From NCBI RefSeq assembly GCF_900089955.1, contig NZ_FLQX01000162.1:1-64000 (forward strand): DNA of 64,000 bases, in the 5' to 3' direction. Below are positions 1 through 12,554 of the stretch, piece after piece. Under the pieces are notes generated by a model. That model made no database searches and was not told where the DNA came from. It was given only the letters and a program-made list of their open reading frames with translations. Numbering within the stretch: position 1 is the stretch's first letter; the number at the start of each line of letters is the position of its first letter. The position numbers and the translations under genes were made by a program. This DNA comes from Candidatus Accumulibacter aalborgensis (lineage in GTDB: Bacteria; Pseudomonadota; Gammaproteobacteria; Burkholderiales; Rhodocyclaceae).

Positions 1-158
1 CGTGACCACGTCGCTCCAACACCCGTCCCTCCGCATACACGCCCGCACTTTTTGAGAAGTTACAGTCACTCCTTCTAAGTGCTTGATTTGCTGTACACCA
101 CGCGGAGTGACTTCGGGGCGATTTGCGGCCGGCGGCCCGATTACTTCGCTAACCCGGC

Positions 159-2543
<2,385 letters not shown>

Positions 2544-2572
2544 GGCGGCATACCTCCGGGAACGGTGCGCTC

Positions 2573-2603
2573 ATTCAACAGTCTGTAGTGGGTACAGGGT
2601 CAA
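2573..2603 (-). promoter_or_regulatory. MerR-type promoter/operator driving cadA
   Basis: On the minus strand a -35 TTGACC (2598-2603) and a -10-like TTGAAT (2573-2578) are separated by 19 bp. The spacer holds an imperfect dyad, CTGTA...CTACAG. The over-long spacer with central dyad is the hallmark of promoters activated by DNA distortion through MerR-family regulators. It points at cadA and lies between cadA and the cadR-like gene. Confidence 0.75.
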
Positions 2604-2624
2604 GGACTTTTTGAGGTGGGCGGG

Positions 2625-3062
2625 ATGAGAATTGGCGAATTGGCACAACGCAGCGATTGCGACGTGGAAACGGTGCGCTTTTACGAGCGCGAAGGATTGC
2701 TCGACCTTCCCGACCGCGAGGCCAACGGTTATCGTCGCTACAGCGAAGCACACCTGGTACAGATCAAGTTCATTCGCCACTGCCGCTCGCTCGGCATGGG
2801 ACTGCATGACGTGCGCCGCTTGCGCAGCTTTCAGGCCAACCCCGAACTGGCCTGCGACGAGATCAATCAGTTGATCGACGGACAGATCGACCTTATTCAC
2901 CAGCAGATCGATTCACTTCGCTTGCTCGAACGACAACTGCACACCCTGCGTGAGACCTGTCACGCCAATCAGAAAGCCAGTGAATGCGGGATCATGCGCA
3001 ATCTGGCACGCGCGGCAGAGGGAGAAGACTGCTCGTGCCATCCCGCGGACGGCGCGCACTGA
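2625..3062 (+). CDS. cadR: MerR-family Cd/Pb/Zn-responsive regulator (CadR/PbrR type)
   Basis: This 145-residue transcription factor has an N-terminal winged helix-turn-helix beginning MRIGELAQ, a long dimerisation helix and a C-terminal metal loop. Cysteines are at 12, 53, 77, 112 and 121, plus a CSCH tail. The 77/112/119 triad is known for CadR and PbrR; here the third Cys is at 121, so the loop is two residues longer. ATG at 2625 was preferred over an in-frame GTG at 2616 because a GAGG ribosome site sits just upstream and the family starts this way. It is divergent from cadA and should activate that promoter when metal binds. A csoR-like gene follows after 67 bases with its own promoter. 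Confidence 0.88.
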   Translation: MRIGELAQRSDCDVETVRFYEREGLLDLPDREANGYRRYSEAHLVQIKFIRHCRSLGMGLHDVRRLRSFQANPELACDEINQLIDGQIDLIHQQIDSLRLLERQLHTLRETCHANQKASECGIMRNLARAAEGEDCSCHPADGAH

Positions 3063-3093
3063 AGCACTGAACCGCTCTCCCTGCCCATCAAAC

Positions 3094-3127
3094 TTGACGT
3101 ATCCTATCCTGGGGGATAGGATACGTC
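3094..3127 (+). promoter_or_regulatory. Promoter with perfect 14-bp inverted repeat before the csoR-like gene
   Basis: A perfect inverted repeat occupies 3096-3109 and 3114-3127, separated by TGGG. It overlaps a -35 TTGACG (3094-3099) and a -10-like TAGGAT (3117-3122) at 17-bp spacing. The G/C-tract core flanked by A/T is typical of operators of CsoR/RcnR/FrmR-family repressors. The repeat ends two bases before the gene's ATG, so a bound repressor would cover the whole promoter. Autorepression of this gene and the exporter behind it is inferred. Confidence 0.78.
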
Positions 3128-3129
3128 GC

Positions 3130-3399
3130 ATGAGCACACACACTTCCCATCCGGAAATCATCAAGCGTCTGAAGCGCGCCGAGGGGCACCTCAGAAGTAT
3201 CGTCGGCATGCTTGAGGACGGCCGCAAATGCCTGGACATCGCCCAGCAACTGCAGGCCGTAGAAAGCGCCGTCGGCAACGCCAAGAAGACGCTGGTGCAC
3301 GACCACATCGATCACTGCCTTGAACAAGCGGTTCGCGACAGCCCGCAAAGCGCGGACGAAACCATCCGTGAGTTCAAAGCGATCACCAAATACCTGTGA
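3130..3399 (+). CDS. CsoR/RcnR-family metal-sensing repressor
   Basis: This 89-residue all-helical repressor belongs to the DUF156 family. Cys34, His59 and Cys63 have exactly the C-x24-H-x3-C spacing of the CsoR copper site; nickel/cobalt RcnR proteins have His at the last position. His4, His7 and His20 near the N terminus could add ligands, as in the nickel sensor InrS. The gene directly downstream is an RcnA-like Ni/Co exporter, which favours Ni or Co as inducer, but copper cannot be excluded. ATG 3130 was chosen because the family begins shortly before the RLKRAEGHL helix. It lies only 7 bases after the -10 element, so the transcript may be nearly leaderless. Confidence 0.88.
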   Translation: MSTHTSHPEIIKRLKRAEGHLRSIVGMLEDGRKCLDIAQQLQAVESAVGNAKKTLVHDHIDHCLEQAVRDSPQSADETIREFKAITKYL

Positions 3400-3409
3400 G
3401 GGAAACCCG

Positions 3410-4534
3410 ATGACCCCTTTTGCCACCCTGCTGGCGCAGGGCACGACCAGCGCCTGGCTGTTCATCCCCAGCGCGATTCTGCTCGGCGCGCTGCATGGCC
3501 TCGAACCCGGCCACTCGAAGACGATGATGGCCGCTTTCATCGTCGCCATTCGCGGCACGGTGGCGCAAGCCATTCTGCTCGGGTTGGCGGCGACGATCTC
3601 GCATACGGCAGTGGTGTGGGTGATCGCGCTTGGTGGGATGTACTTCGGCCAGAAATGGGATGCAGAAACCAGCGAGCCTTATCTCCAGGTGGCGTCCGCA
3701 GTGTTGATCATCGGCGTCGCATTGTGGATGATGTGGCAGACTTGGCGGCAACAGCAATTTTCCGGGCAAGGCGATGACCACGATCACGACCATCATCACG
3801 ACGAGAGCAAACGAATCGACACCGGCCACGGGGTGGTACGGCTCGATGTATTCGAGGACGGCGTGCCGCCGCGCTTCCGCATGTTCCGCGAAAACGGGCG
3901 CGGCCACACCTGGACAGCCGATCAGGTGAGGATCGAGACCGAGCGGCCGGACGGTAGCCGGCAGACATTCAGCTTCGTCCAGCGCGCTGGCTTCGTCGAG
4001 TCAGAGCAGGAGATTCCCGAGCCGCACGCCTTTGTCGCCCGTCTGCGCCTGGGCGATGAGCAGCACAGCCATGACTATGACCTAGAGTTCGTCGAGCACG
4101 ACCACCCTCAGCACGCGATCAAGGATTACGAAGGTCTGGACATATCGGCACCCGGCTACCAGGACCCGCACGAACTTGCACACGCCAATGACATCCGCCA
4201 CCGTTTCGCCAACCGCGAAGTGACGACCGGGCAGATCATCATGTTCGGACTGACCGGCGGTTTGATCCCCTGCCCGGCTTCGATCACCGTACTGCTTCTG
4301 TGCCTGCAACTGAAGGAAATCACGCTTGGCGCGACGCTGGTCCTGTGCTTCAGTATCGGCCTGGCCTTGACCATGGTCCTTTCCGGGACGCTGGCGGCCC
4401 TGAGCGTCAAGCACGTTTCCAGGCGCTGGAGCGGTTTCGGCGAGTTCGCGCGCAAAGCGCCGTACTTCTCCGGCGCGCTGATCCTGCTGGTTGGTTTTTA
4501 CCTGGGCTATCAAGGCGTGCACGCGCTGGCCTGA
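3410..4534 (+). CDS. RcnA/NreB-like nickel-cobalt efflux membrane protein
   Basis: This 374-residue polytopic inner-membrane protein carries HGLEPGHSKTM in its first membrane segments, the signature of RcnA-type Ni/Co exporters. A His/Asp-rich loop follows around residues 122-135. A second conserved GLIPCPA motif lies near residue 285. It is about 100 residues longer than E. coli RcnA because of a large hydrophilic, His-containing insertion (about residues 125-265) between the two membrane halves. The start ATG at 3410 has GAGGGA upstream, and the gene follows the repressor by 10 bases, so the two form an operon. The family call is firm; substrate preference is inferred. Confidence 0.85.
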   Translation: MTPFATLLAQGTTSAWLFIPSAILLGALHGLEPGHSKTMMAAFIVAIRGTVAQAILLGLAATISHTAVVWVIALGGMYFGQKWDAETSEPYLQVASAVLIIGVALWMMWQTWRQQQFSGQGDDHDHDHHHDESKRIDTGHGVVRLDVFEDGVPPRFRMFRENGRGHTWTADQVRIETERPDGSRQTFSFVQRAGFVESEQEIPEPHAFVARLRLGDEQHSHDYDLEFVEHDHPQHAIKDYEGLDISAPGYQDPHELAHANDIRHRFANREVTTGQIIMFGLTGGLIPCPASITVLLLCLQLKEITLGATLVLCFSIGLALTMVLSGTLAALSVKHVSRRWSGFGEFARKAPYFSGALILLVGFYLGYQGVHALA

Positions 4535-4717
4535 TCCGGTCAGCATGCTCATCACTGCTCTCGTTGTACTCGCCCGGCAGGATGCCCGGCGCACCCTGAT
4601 TTTCTTGACTCAAGTCAATCATTTCGCTGGCTGCGCCGAGTAAATCCACATTCCAGTTGAAAAACCCTGGCTGAGGCGCTTATGCTTGCACCTCGGTCAA
4701 CAGTGGGAAGCAAAGGA

Positions 4718-5512
4718 ATGAGTCAAGTGCCCTCGTCACAGGCGGTCGGGACCGTGTACATCGTCGGTAGCGGGCCGGGGGCACTGGATCTGCTGACCCT
4801 GCGCGCCGCCCGCCTGATCGGCGAAGCCGATGCGATCGTCTACGACCATTTGATTGCCGAAGGCGTGCTTGACCTGGCACGTCCTGACGCCGAGAAGATC
4901 TACGCCGGCAAGCAAAGTTCGAAACACGCCGTCCCGCAGAACGAACTCAATCGGCTGTTGGTCCGTCTGGCGCGTGCGGGCCACAACGTCGTTCGCCTCA
5001 AGGGTGGCGACCCCTTCGTTTTCGGGCGCGGCGGCGAAGAGATCGAGACCTTGGTCGAGTCTGGAATCCCGTTCGAGGTGGTTCCCGGAGTGACGGCCGC
5101 CGCCGGTTGCGCGGCTTATGCCGGCATCCCTCTGACCCATCGCGAGCACGCCCAGGCAGTCGCCTTTGCCACCGGCCATCTCAAGGACGGGACGATCAAT
5201 CTCGACTGGCCGTCGCTCGCCCGCCCCCGGCTGACCGTCGTCTTCTACATGGGCGTTGGCGGCCTTGCCGAGATCTGCCGCCAGATGATCGCGCACGGCC
5301 TCCCGCCAGACCACCCGGCAGCGGTCGTACAGAACGGAACGACCAAGCGTCAGCGCGTGTTGACCGCCGATCTGGCCACCTTGCCGGCGAAAGTCGAAGC
5401 GGCCGGAATCAGATCTCCCGCCCTGATCATTGTCGGCACCGTGGTCCGCCTGCAGCAGAAACTGTCGTGGTTTCGACCGTCATCGTCGCACGACTTCCAT
5501 AGGGAAGCGTAA
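4718..5512 (+). CDS. cobA: Uroporphyrinogen-III C-methyltransferase (SUMT)
   Basis: This 264-residue cytoplasmic enzyme uses two SAM to convert uroporphyrinogen III to precorrin-2, feeding siroheme and cobalamin. It has the N-terminal VYIVGSGPGALDLLT loop, the YDHLI motif, the VRLKGGDPFVFGRGGEE signature and VVPGVTAA. It is a stand-alone SUMT without the CysG oxidase/chelatase domain. ATG 4718 was preferred over an upstream in-frame ATG at 4682 because GGGAAG lies just upstream and the conserved domain begins soon after. A cbiX-type chelatase gene at 13863-14249 could supply the next step. A hairpin at 5549-5568 lies after the stop but lacks a T tract. Confidence 0.92.
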   Translation: MSQVPSSQAVGTVYIVGSGPGALDLLTLRAARLIGEADAIVYDHLIAEGVLDLARPDAEKIYAGKQSSKHAVPQNELNRLLVRLARAGHNVVRLKGGDPFVFGRGGEEIETLVESGIPFEVVPGVTAAAGCAAYAGIPLTHREHAQAVAFATGHLKDGTINLDWPSLARPRLTVVFYMGVGGLAEICRQMIAHGLPPDHPAAVVQNGTTKRQRVLTADLATLPAKVEAAGIRSPALIIVGTVVRLQQKLSWFRPSSSHDFHREA

Positions 5513-5754
5513 CGTTCTGATTTCTTGAAGGCCATCGCCTATTCTCTGGGTGCCCAGTGCCGGGCACCGGAAGGCGGTCAGCTTACCGCATGGGCGGAAT
5601 TGGACATGTGCCGATGGCGGGTGGGGTGTAGAATACTGCCGCTTCAACTACTCAAAAGGCTCGAAAACCTGTGGAGAAGTGGCAAATCAATCGCCGATTT
5701 ACACCTGCCCGATTTACAGTGGCCCCTTTGAAAGCCCTGTGCTGCTTGTTGCCT

Positions 5755-5841
5755 TGGTGCCGAGAGGGGGAATCGAACCCCCACGATGTTTCCATCGGCG
5801 GATTTTGAGTCCGCTGCGTCTACCGATTCCGCCATCTCGGC
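5755..5841 (-). tRNA. tRNA-Leu, anticodon CAA
   Basis: The minus strand folds as an 87-base class II tRNA. The acceptor GCCGAGA pairs with TCTCGGC, the anticodon loop is CTCAAAA with anticodon CAA, there is a long variable arm (GATGGAAACATC), and the T arm contains GGTTCGATTCC. The 3' CCA is encoded. The anticodon reads UUG leucine codons. Confidence 0.96.
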
Positions 5842-5963
5842 TTGGGCGCGCAGTTCGCACGCCGGAAGAGTGGCCGATTATCGCTGATTCTCCGGCCGCC
5901 GACAAGCTGATTGGGCATCATTGCCCGACCCGAAAGGCCACCCCTTCGCAGACCAGGTTTGCC

Positions 5964-7040
5964 ATGCTCACGCTCGACGATTTCGACTTCGATCTGCCCA
6001 GCGCACTGATCGCCCAGCATCCGACGGCCGAGCGCACGGCCAGCCGCCTGTTGCAAGTCACTGACCAGGCCTTGCATGACCACCGCTTCGGCGACCTTCC
6101 CGAACTGATCGCTGCGGGCGATCTGCTGGTTTTCAACGATACGCGTGTGATCAGGGCGCGCCTCTTCGGGCGCAAGGAAAGCGGTGGCCGGATCGAAGTG
6201 CTGATCGAACGGATCAGCGACGCTCGCCACGCGCTGGCGCAGATCCGCGCCAGCAAGTCGCCGAAGCCGGGCAGCCGGATTCTTCTCGAAGACGCGATCA
6301 CGCTGATCGTTCGCGAGCGCAGTGGCGAGCAAGGCGAATTCTTCGCCCTGGAACTTGCCGGCGAGGGCGATCTGTGGGCCTTGATCGAAAAACACGGGCG
6401 ACTTCCCTTACCCCCCTATATCACCCACGCCGCCGGCAGCGACGACGAAAAGCGTTATCAAACCGTATTTGCCCGCCATCCAGGCGCTGTTGCGGCGCCG
6501 ACTGCCGGCCTGCATTTCGACGACGCCCTGCTCGCGCAACTTGGTGAGCGTGGCATCGAGGCCGCCTGGCTGACGCTGCATGTCGGCGCCGGCACCTTTC
6601 AGCCGGTGCGCGTCCACTCCGTCGCAGAGCACCGCATGCACGCCGAGCGCTTCGAGATTCCACCGGCGACGATCGCCGCCATCGCCCGCACACACGCGCG
6701 CGGCGGCCAGGTGATCGCCGTCGGGACGACCAGCCTGCGTGCGCTCGAAGCGGCCGCGCAGGGCGGCGAACTGCACGCCGGTCCTGCCGAGACGGACATC
6801 TTCATTACCCCCGGCTACCCGTTTCGGGTCGTCGACCGGCTGATCACCAACTTCCATCTGCCAAAATCGACGCTGCTGATGCTCGTCTCGGCCTTCGCCG
6901 GAATGGACGCGATCCGTTCCGCCTATCGGCACGCGATCAGCCACGGCTATCGCTTCTTCAGTTACGGCGACGCGATGTTCCTGGATCGCCGTGAGTCCCC
7001 ACGCGCAGCCCTTTCCGATCTCTCGAACACCTGCCAATGA
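5964..7040 (+). CDS. queA: tRNA preQ1(34) S-adenosylmethionine ribosyltransferase-isomerase
   Basis: This 358-residue enzyme transfers and isomerises the ribosyl group of SAM onto preQ1 in tRNA, forming epoxyqueuosine. The N terminus ([15 protein letters not shown]) and the motifs [43 protein letters not shown] and [17 protein letters not shown] are all diagnostic. Its length matches the E. coli protein (356). An open frame extends upstream through the antisense of the tRNA-Leu gene; ATG 5964 is chosen because homology starts there. The stop overlaps the next ATG by 4 bases, implying translational coupling to the SNF2 helicase gene. Confidence 0.97.
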   Translation: MLTLDDFDFDLPSALIAQHPTAERTASRLLQVTDQALHDHRFGDLPELIAAGDLLVFNDTRVIRARLFGRKESGGRIEVLIERISDARHALAQIRASKSPKPGSRILLEDAITLIVRERSGEQGEFFALELAGEGDLWALIEKHGRLPLPPYITHAAGSDDEKRYQTVFARHPGAVAAPTAGLHFDDALLAQLGERGIEAAWLTLHVGAGTFQPVRVHSVAEHRMHAERFEIPPATIAAIARTHARGGQVIAVGTTSLRALEAAAQGGELHAGPAETDIFITPGYPFRVVDRLITNFHLPKSTLLMLVSAFAGMDAIRSAYRHAISHGYRFFSYGDAMFLDRRESPRAALSDLSNTCQ

Positions 7041-10000
7041 ACAGAACGATACTCAATGTTGCCGCCCTCGAAGCACTCGACCGGCGCGGACTGCGACCCG
7101 ACACGCACAAGGTGGCGCTGGGCAGTGCGCTGCTGTGGACTTATCGAACGCCGACCGAGCTGCAGCGCCTGATGAGTCTCAGCGGCCTGCCCACCACTGA
7201 GACCAAGAGAGTATTCTCAGCCACCGATGTGAAAGTTGCCCTCAGCGAGCTGCGGCGCAAGGACCTGCTGGTCGACGACCCGACACGCCCCGCTGCCTGC
7301 CAACTGGTGGACTCACTGCGCGTACCGCTCTACAGACAGTTGCTCGAGACCCACACGGGTGACCGCCTGGCGCGCATGGTCGTTGAAGCCGATTCGATCG
7401 ACCCGACGCGGTCCTCGGCAGGTTTCTACGGGCCCATGGGCGGCATCCCGACGACCATCGCCTACGTCCGTGCCAAGTTCTTCTCCGGTGCGCCGAGCGA
7501 CGAGTTGACGCAGATCAGGAACACCGTCGCGCGGTCGATGGAGTGGGGCCCGATCCTGACGCGAGCCATCCTGTTCGGCTTTGACGGCCCCAGCTTCGAG
7601 CGCATAGAACCTCAGTGGCGCTGGCAGGCCGCTGCTCAGGCCGTGGGCACCATTTGCCTCTACTGGTCGAGAGACTTCGATCTTGTCGCTGACTGGGCTT
7701 TTGATCAACTGGCACAGCATCCCGAGCAGTTGACCCCGGGTCTGCGCGAGGTGCTCGCCGATCTGGCACTGCAACGCGGTGATGTCGCTGCGCTGGAGTC
7801 GGCGCTGGCCGGACTCGACAGCAGCCTGACGGCCGTCCTGCGCGCGGCACGATTGGTCATCGACGGTCAGTGGGCAGCCGGGCAGGCAGCCTTTGAAGCG
7901 GCTCTGAAGCAGCGCAAGAGCGAATTCAGTGGCCACAAACGCCTTCTGCCGGACAGCGTCGCCTGGCTCTATCCATTGGCGCTGCTCGCCCAGCAGACGC
8001 CCAGACACCTGGAGCTGGCGCGCAAGTTCTGCCTGACCGAGTCCGGCAGACGCGAGCCCGACGCATACGACCGCTGGGGACGCTGGGCACACGCCACTGA
8101 TGTCCGTCTCGGCAAGACAGCGATTGTCAGTCCCGCTTTCCGGCCCATGCGCACGGCACCCTCCCGACCGACAATCGACTCGCTGTGGCCGATTCTGTTG
8201 TCGGCCTGGATCGGCAGCGAGCTGCTCTCGCCCGGCGACTCCGGGCTGCCGGCGGTCGAGTGGCGCGAAACGATCGAGTCGCTGCGCGGCGAGTTGACCC
8301 AGCGCCGGCTCAAGACGATGCTGCGCATGCTCGACGGAGCGCAGGCCGTGCTCGAAGGGCGCGACCCACCCAGAGGCTTCTTTGTCGCCGGTCCCGGTGA
8401 ACAGTGGAGAGAGATCCTCATCGCCCTGCAAGCGCTGGCCGGCGAGCAGCCAGCGGACGCTGGCGGCGGAGAAACGACGCGTGTGCTGTGGGCCGTCGAG
8501 GTCGGCCAGCAAGGCGAGCTGCTGACCATCAAGCCGCTCGAACAGAAACGCGGTCCGCGCGGCTGGAGCCGCCCGAAAGCCCTGAGCCTGGCCAGAATCG
8601 CCGGCAACGAGCAGTTGCCGACCTGGGATAGCAAGGTCGCGCGGGCACTGCGCGCCGACTACGGCTACAGCAATCGCTACCACCTCGATCTGGCGGCGGC
8701 CATCGTCGCTCTCGTCGGTCACCCGTGCGTGGTCCTGGTGCAGGCGCCGGGACAGTTGGTCGAGCTGATTGAAGCGCCGCCGGAACTTGAACTGGTACGC
8801 CAGGGTGACCGTTTCGTGATGCGCATCGAACCGCCGCTGCGACCGGCAGTAAAAGCGCTGGCCTACTATCCGCTGAGCACCGAAGAGCGGCGCGAGGCCG
8901 AGGCGCTGAGTTTGATCACGCTCGTTCCGGACGGACCGCAACGCCTGCGACTGGTGCGCTTCTCGGCTGCCCAGCGGCAGGCCGCCCGACTCGTTTCCGG
9001 CCGCTTCGCCGTGCCGACCGACGCGCCGGAGGCACAGCCCGAACTCGACAAGACCCTGCGCGCACTCGCCGGGCATTTCCAGGTGCATGCCGATTCGGCG
9101 CAGGCGACCCGACAGGTGAGCAGCGATGCTCGCCTGCACGCCGAGCTCTCGCCGATGGGCGACGCCCTCTCGCTGCGCCTGGTCGTCGCGCCGCTCGGCC
9201 CGGAAGGACCGCGATTGCCGCCAGCCAGCGGCAGGATCCGCCTGATGGCCGTGCACGGCACCGAAACGATTGGCACCGAACGCGACCTGACCGCCGAACG
9301 CCGCAATCTCGAAGCGGTGCTTGACGCCCTGCCCTTCCTCGACAGCAGTGGCGACGTCAGCGAGTGGCTCATCGAAGACCCGGAACAGGCGCTCGGCCTG
9401 GTCGAAACGCTGCCCACTCTACCGGCGATTGCGGCGGTCGAATGGCCCAAGGGCAAGAACGTTCGCGTCGTCACCGTCGACACCCGCCAGCTCGGCGTAC
9501 GCGTCAGCCGCGAGCGCGACTGGTTCCGCCTGTCGGGACAGGCGACGCTCGACGAAGGACTGGTCGTCCAGCTCGAAACCCTGCTCAGCGCGGCGCGCGA
9601 AAAAACGCGTTTCGTGCCCATGGGCAATGGTGTCTATGCGGCGCTGACGCGTTCGCTGAAGCAGAAGTTGAGCGATCTGGCAGCCGTGCTGGAAACCGAC
9701 AAGGACGGCGCCAAGGCGCCGACGATTGCCGCCGCCTGGCTCGATGAAGTCCTCGACGGCACGGATACCCAGGCCAGCAAGGAGTTTCGCCAGGCCATCG
9801 ACCGCCTGCGCCAGGCACAGGCCACCGAACCGAAGCTGCCAAGCCTGCTGCAGGCCACGCTGCGACCGTATCAGGAAGACGGCTACCAGTGGGCGATTCG
9901 CCTGGCGACCGCCGGCATGGGCGGCTGCCTGGCCGACGACATGGGCTTGGGCAAAACTCTGCAGGCGCTCGGCGTCCTGCTCGAGCGCGCCGCCGGCGGA

Positions 10001-11245
10001 GCGGCGCTGGTCATTGCGCCGACCTCGGTGTGCGGCAACTGGCTGGCCGAAGCGCAGCGCTTCGCACCGACCCTCAACGTGCGCATCTACAGCGAAGCAG
10101 GCGACAGCGAACGCGAGGACCTGGTCACCAAGGCCGGACCGCAGGACGTGCTGATCGTCTCCTACACCTTGTTGCTCCTGGCGCAGGAACGTTTCGCCGG
10201 GCGCAACTGGCACACCCTCGTCGCCGATGAAGCACAGGCGATCAAGAACGCCGCCGCCAAGCGCTCGCAGGCGGTCTTCGACCTCGACGCTGACTTCCGC
10301 CTGGCAATGACCGGAACGCCGGTCGAAAATCGACTTGCCGATCTGTGGTCGATCATGCGCTTTGTGAACCCTGGGCTGCTCGGCACGCTCCACCGCTTCA
10401 ACGAACGCTTTGCCGGCCCGATCGAACGTAACCGCGACCGCGAGGCGCAGCATGTCCTCAAACGTCTGGTCGGCCCCTTCATCCTGCGGCGAACCAAGTC
10501 CGAAGTGCTCCAGGATCTGCCGCCACGGACCGAACTGATCCTGACCGTAACCCCGGAGGCGGCCGAAGCGGCGCACTATGAAGCACTGCGGCGTGAAGCG
10601 GCGAAGGAGATCGACGCGACGCTCGATGGCGCACCCGAGGCGCAGGCACGTTTCAACATCCTGGCGCAGCTCACGCGCCTGCGCCGCGCGGCCTGTGACC
10701 CACGCCTGTGCAGCCCGGAATTCGGGATTACCGGCGCCAAGGTGCAGGCCTTTGCCGAACTGGCCAGCGAACTCATCGCCGGCGGCCATAAGGCACTCGT
10801 CTTCAGCCAGTTCGTCGATTTCCTGCAGGTGTTGCGCGAGCCCCTCGACGAAACAGGTGTCCGCTATCAGTACCTCGACGGCGCCACCCCGGCCGCCGAG
10901 CGCAGCCGCCGCGTTGCCGCCTTCCAGGCCGGCGAAGGCGATCTGTTCCTGATCAGTCTCAAAGCCGGCGGCTTCGGCCTCAACCTGACCGCCGCCGACT
11001 ACGTCGTGATCACCGACCCGTGGTGGAACCCGGCAGCCGAAGACCAGGCCATGGGTCGCGCGCACCGTATCGGGCAGTTGCGCCCGGTCACCGTCTATCG
11101 ACTGGTGACCAAGGGCACCGTCGAGGAGCGCATCGTCGACCTGCACCACGAAAAACGCGCCCTCGCCGACAGCATTCTCGCCGAAGGCGAAGCCAGCGCC
11201 TTGCCCTCGACCGAGGATCTGGTGGCGCTGATCCGCGGGGAATAG
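7037..11245 (+). CDS. SNF2-family ATP-dependent helicase/translocase, 1402 residues
   Basis: The C-terminal half is a complete SNF2/RapA-type motor. Motif I is DDMGLGKT near residue 969, motif II is DEAQ near 1063, followed by [10 protein letters not shown]. The second RecA lobe carries [23 protein letters not shown] and the [11 protein letters not shown] motif. The N-terminal ~960 residues are poorly recognisable, with many helical and repeat-like segments; no nuclease or zinc finger is apparent. SNF2 proteins of this size remodel protein-DNA complexes. The target is unknown, and neither a RapA-like role nor a defence role is shown by the context. It overlaps queA by four bases, so it is probably co-transcribed with that housekeeping gene. 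DEAQ instead of DEAH is common in this superfamily. Confidence 0.85.
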   Translation: MNRTILNVAALEALDRRGLRPDTHKVALGSALLWTYRTPTELQRLMSLSGLPTTETKRVFSATDVKVALSELRRKDLLVDDPTRPAACQLVDSLRVPLYRQLLETHTGDRLARMVVEADSIDPTRSSAGFYGPMGGIPTTIAYVRAKFFSGAPSDELTQIRNTVARSMEWGPILTRAILFGFDGPSFERIEPQWRWQAAAQAVGTICLYWSRDFDLVADWAFDQLAQHPEQLTPGLREVLADLALQRGDVAALESALAGLDSSLTAVLRAARLVIDGQWAAGQAAFEAALKQRKSEFSGHKRLLPDSVAWLYPLALLAQQTPRHLELARKFCLTESGRREPDAYDRWGRWAHATDVRLGKTAIVSPAFRPMRTAPSRPTIDSLWPILLSAWIGSELLSPGDSGLPAVEWRETIESLRGELTQRRLKTMLRMLDGAQAVLEGRDPPRGFFVAGPGEQWREILIALQALAGEQPADAGGGETTRVLWAVEVGQQGELLTIKPLEQKRGPRGWSRPKALSLARIAGNEQLPTWDSKVARALRADYGYSNRYHLDLAAAIVALVGHPCVVLVQAPGQLVELIEAPPELELVRQGDRFVMRIEPPLRPAVKALAYYPLSTEERREAEALSLITLVPDGPQRLRLVRFSAAQRQAARLVSGRFAVPTDAPEAQPELDKTLRALAGHFQVHADSAQATRQVSSDARLHAELSPMGDALSLRLVVAPLGPEGPRLPPASGRIRLMAVHGTETIGTERDLTAERRNLEAVLDALPFLDSSGDVSEWLIEDPEQALGLVETLPTLPAIAAVEWPKGKNVRVVTVDTRQLGVRVSRERDWFRLSGQATLDEGLVVQLETLLSAAREKTRFVPMGNGVYAALTRSLKQKLSDLAAVLETDKDGAKAPTIAAAWLDEVLDGTDTQASKEFRQAIDRLRQAQATEPKLPSLLQATLRPYQEDGYQWAIRLATAGMGGCLADDMGLGKTLQALGVLLERAAGGAALVIAPTSVCGNWLAEAQRFAPTLNVRIYSEAGDSEREDLVTKAGPQDVLIVSYTLLLLAQERFAGRNWHTLVADEAQAIKNAAAKRSQAVFDLDADFRLAMTGTPVENRLADLWSIMRFVNPGLLGTLHRFNERFAGPIERNRDREAQHVLKRLVGPFILRRTKSEVLQDLPPRTELILTVTPEAAEAAHYEALRREAAKEIDATLDGAPEAQARFNILAQLTRLRRAACDPRLCSPEFGITGAKVQAFAELASELIAGGHKALVFSQFVDFLQVLREPLDETGVRYQYLDGATPAAERSRRVAAFQAGEGDLFLISLKAGGFGLNLTAADYVVITDPWWNPAAEDQAMGRAHRIGQLRPVTVYRLVTKGTVEERIVDLHHEKRALADSILAEGEASALPSTEDLVALIRGE

Positions 11246-11674
11246 ATCGACCACAGGACCGTGGCCCGGATGCTGCGGATACGGAATTCGCGGCCGAAAA
11301 GCGGTGATGTGGAAGTCCACTGAGCGCTCGCGACTCTTGATACTTGATAGCGCTTGTCACCGCACGCCTTTGGCGCAATGCGCATTGCTTGTTGCGCCCT
11401 ACGCGACCACTGCTCGCTGACCCATGCCACCGCATCCGTTTCGCGACCTGTCTTGGAACAGCCTGGAGGAGCCCCGCGCCGGTACTTTCGCTCTGCGCCA
11501 TGACGGCTGAGATATGCTCACGCATGGGCTGAGCTTTTATCGTTTGCCGCTATCACCACGACGAACTATAGTCGCTTCATGGGCGTTCAGATGCTGCGAT
11601 TCACGCCAGACGGGGACTATCGAAAGCCGGCATCCACCGCAACGAAGCCATTCACAAGCAAGAGGAGAAGGAAA
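11246..11674. other. Intergenic stretch without a supported gene
   Basis: About 430 bases separate the helicase gene from the next small ORF. No convincing coding frame is present. It contains a perfect 14-base palindrome, GCAATGCGCATTGC (11375-11388), and a short tandem CTTGATA repeat near 11336-11349. The promoter of the downstream small membrane protein presumably lies near its end. Confidence 0.5.
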
Positions 11675-11821
11675 ATGAGAGCAGAAACACCGGGTTTGGC
11701 GGCCGCTTTTTCGGTCTTTGTCATGGTTGCCTGTTTATCCCTGCCAGGCGCAGGTTTGCTGGTCAATTGGCTCACGGGCCAGCGCAGCAAGGCAACGCCG
11801 AGCGACAACGCTGCCGTTTAG
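11675..11821 (+). CDS. Small single-pass membrane protein, 48 residues
   Basis: An ATG at 11675 follows a strong GAGGAGAAGG ribosome-binding site. It opens a 48-residue frame with a short charged N terminus (MRAETPG), one hydrophobic helix of about 23 residues (AAAFSVFVMVACLSLPG and onward) and a basic, polar tail ending SDNAAV. An upstream in-frame ATG (11579) would give 80 residues but has no ribosome site. No family is recognised. The topology is that of a small inner-membrane peptide. It lies 45 bases before pdxH on the same strand. Existence is inferred from the ribosome site and membrane segment, not from homology. Confidence 0.5.
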   Translation: MRAETPGLAAAFSVFVMVACLSLPGAGLLVNWLTGQRSKATPSDNAAV

Positions 11822-11866
11822 GCCGCCAGGGCGCCCGGTTCTCACCAATTCTGCGCTGTACGCGCG

Positions 11867-12505
11867 ATGACCAGTCTAGCTGCCTTGCGAAAAAGCTACG
11901 AACGCGCCGAACTCAGCGAGGATGCGTCGCACAGCGACCCTCTCAAGCAGTTCGAGGAGTGGCTTAGCGCAGCGATTGCTGCGCGTGTGCCCGAGCCGAA
12001 TGCCATGACCCTGGCCACGGTGGGCGCCGACCTTCGCCCATCCACCCGGGTGGTGCTGATCAAGGGCTTCGATGAAAAGGGCCTCACCTGGTTCACCAAC
12101 TATGACAGCCGCAAAGGGCGGGAATTGGCTGGCAATCCCTGGGCAGCACTGCAATTCCACTGGGTCGAACTGGAACGAGTGGTGCGCATCGAAGGCCGGG
12201 TTGACAAGGTCAGCGATGCGGAAAGCGACGCCTACTTCGCCAGCCGCCCACTCGACTCGCGCATTGGTGCCTGGGCCAGTCCGCAAAGCCAGGTCATCGC
12301 CGGCCGCAGCGTGCTGGTGGCCAACGCCGCTCGCTATGGCGCCCGGTTCCTGCTCCACCCTCCGCGCCCGCCGCACTGGGGTGGCTATCGCCTGCAGCCC
12401 GACACCTGGGAGTTCTGGCAGGGCAGGAAAAGCCGTTTACACGACCGCCTGCGCTACCGGCTCGACAGCGACCGGCACTGGCTTCGCGAACGGCTGGCGC
12501 CCTGA
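11867..12505 (+). CDS. pdxH: Pyridoxamine/pyridoxine 5'-phosphate oxidase
   Basis: This 212-residue FMN enzyme oxidises PNP or PMP to pyridoxal 5'-phosphate, completing vitamin B6 synthesis and salvage. It shows the split-barrel flavin fold motifs [38 protein letters not shown] and the ending [11 protein letters not shown]...[13 protein letters not shown]...W.R.RLAP, the conserved PNPO C terminus. Length equals the family norm (about 213). PLP is the cofactor of several enzymes encoded in the window (decarboxylase, GabT, GabR), although no operon link exists. Confidence 0.97.
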   Translation: MTSLAALRKSYERAELSEDASHSDPLKQFEEWLSAAIAARVPEPNAMTLATVGADLRPSTRVVLIKGFDEKGLTWFTNYDSRKGRELAGNPWAALQFHWVELERVVRIEGRVDKVSDAESDAYFASRPLDSRIGAWASPQSQVIAGRSVLVANAARYGARFLLHPPRPPHWGGYRLQPDTWEFWQGRKSRLHDRLRYRLDSDRHWLRERLAP

Positions 12506-12554
12506 TGCGCTGCGGCCTACCACCGGTGGGGCAGGGCAAGGCAAGGGGCTAGTG

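Noticed and set aside
7313-9256. 647-codon frame antisense to the SNF2 gene, and a similar one at 9419-11320
   Set aside because: Both are mirror frames of the helicase with shadow composition; the forward frame has all motor motifs.
7037-11245. Phage-defence interpretation of the SNF2 gene (DISARM/Zorya-like)
   Set aside because: No methyltransferase, DUF1998, PLD or Zor partners lie nearby, and it is coupled to queA, a housekeeping gene.
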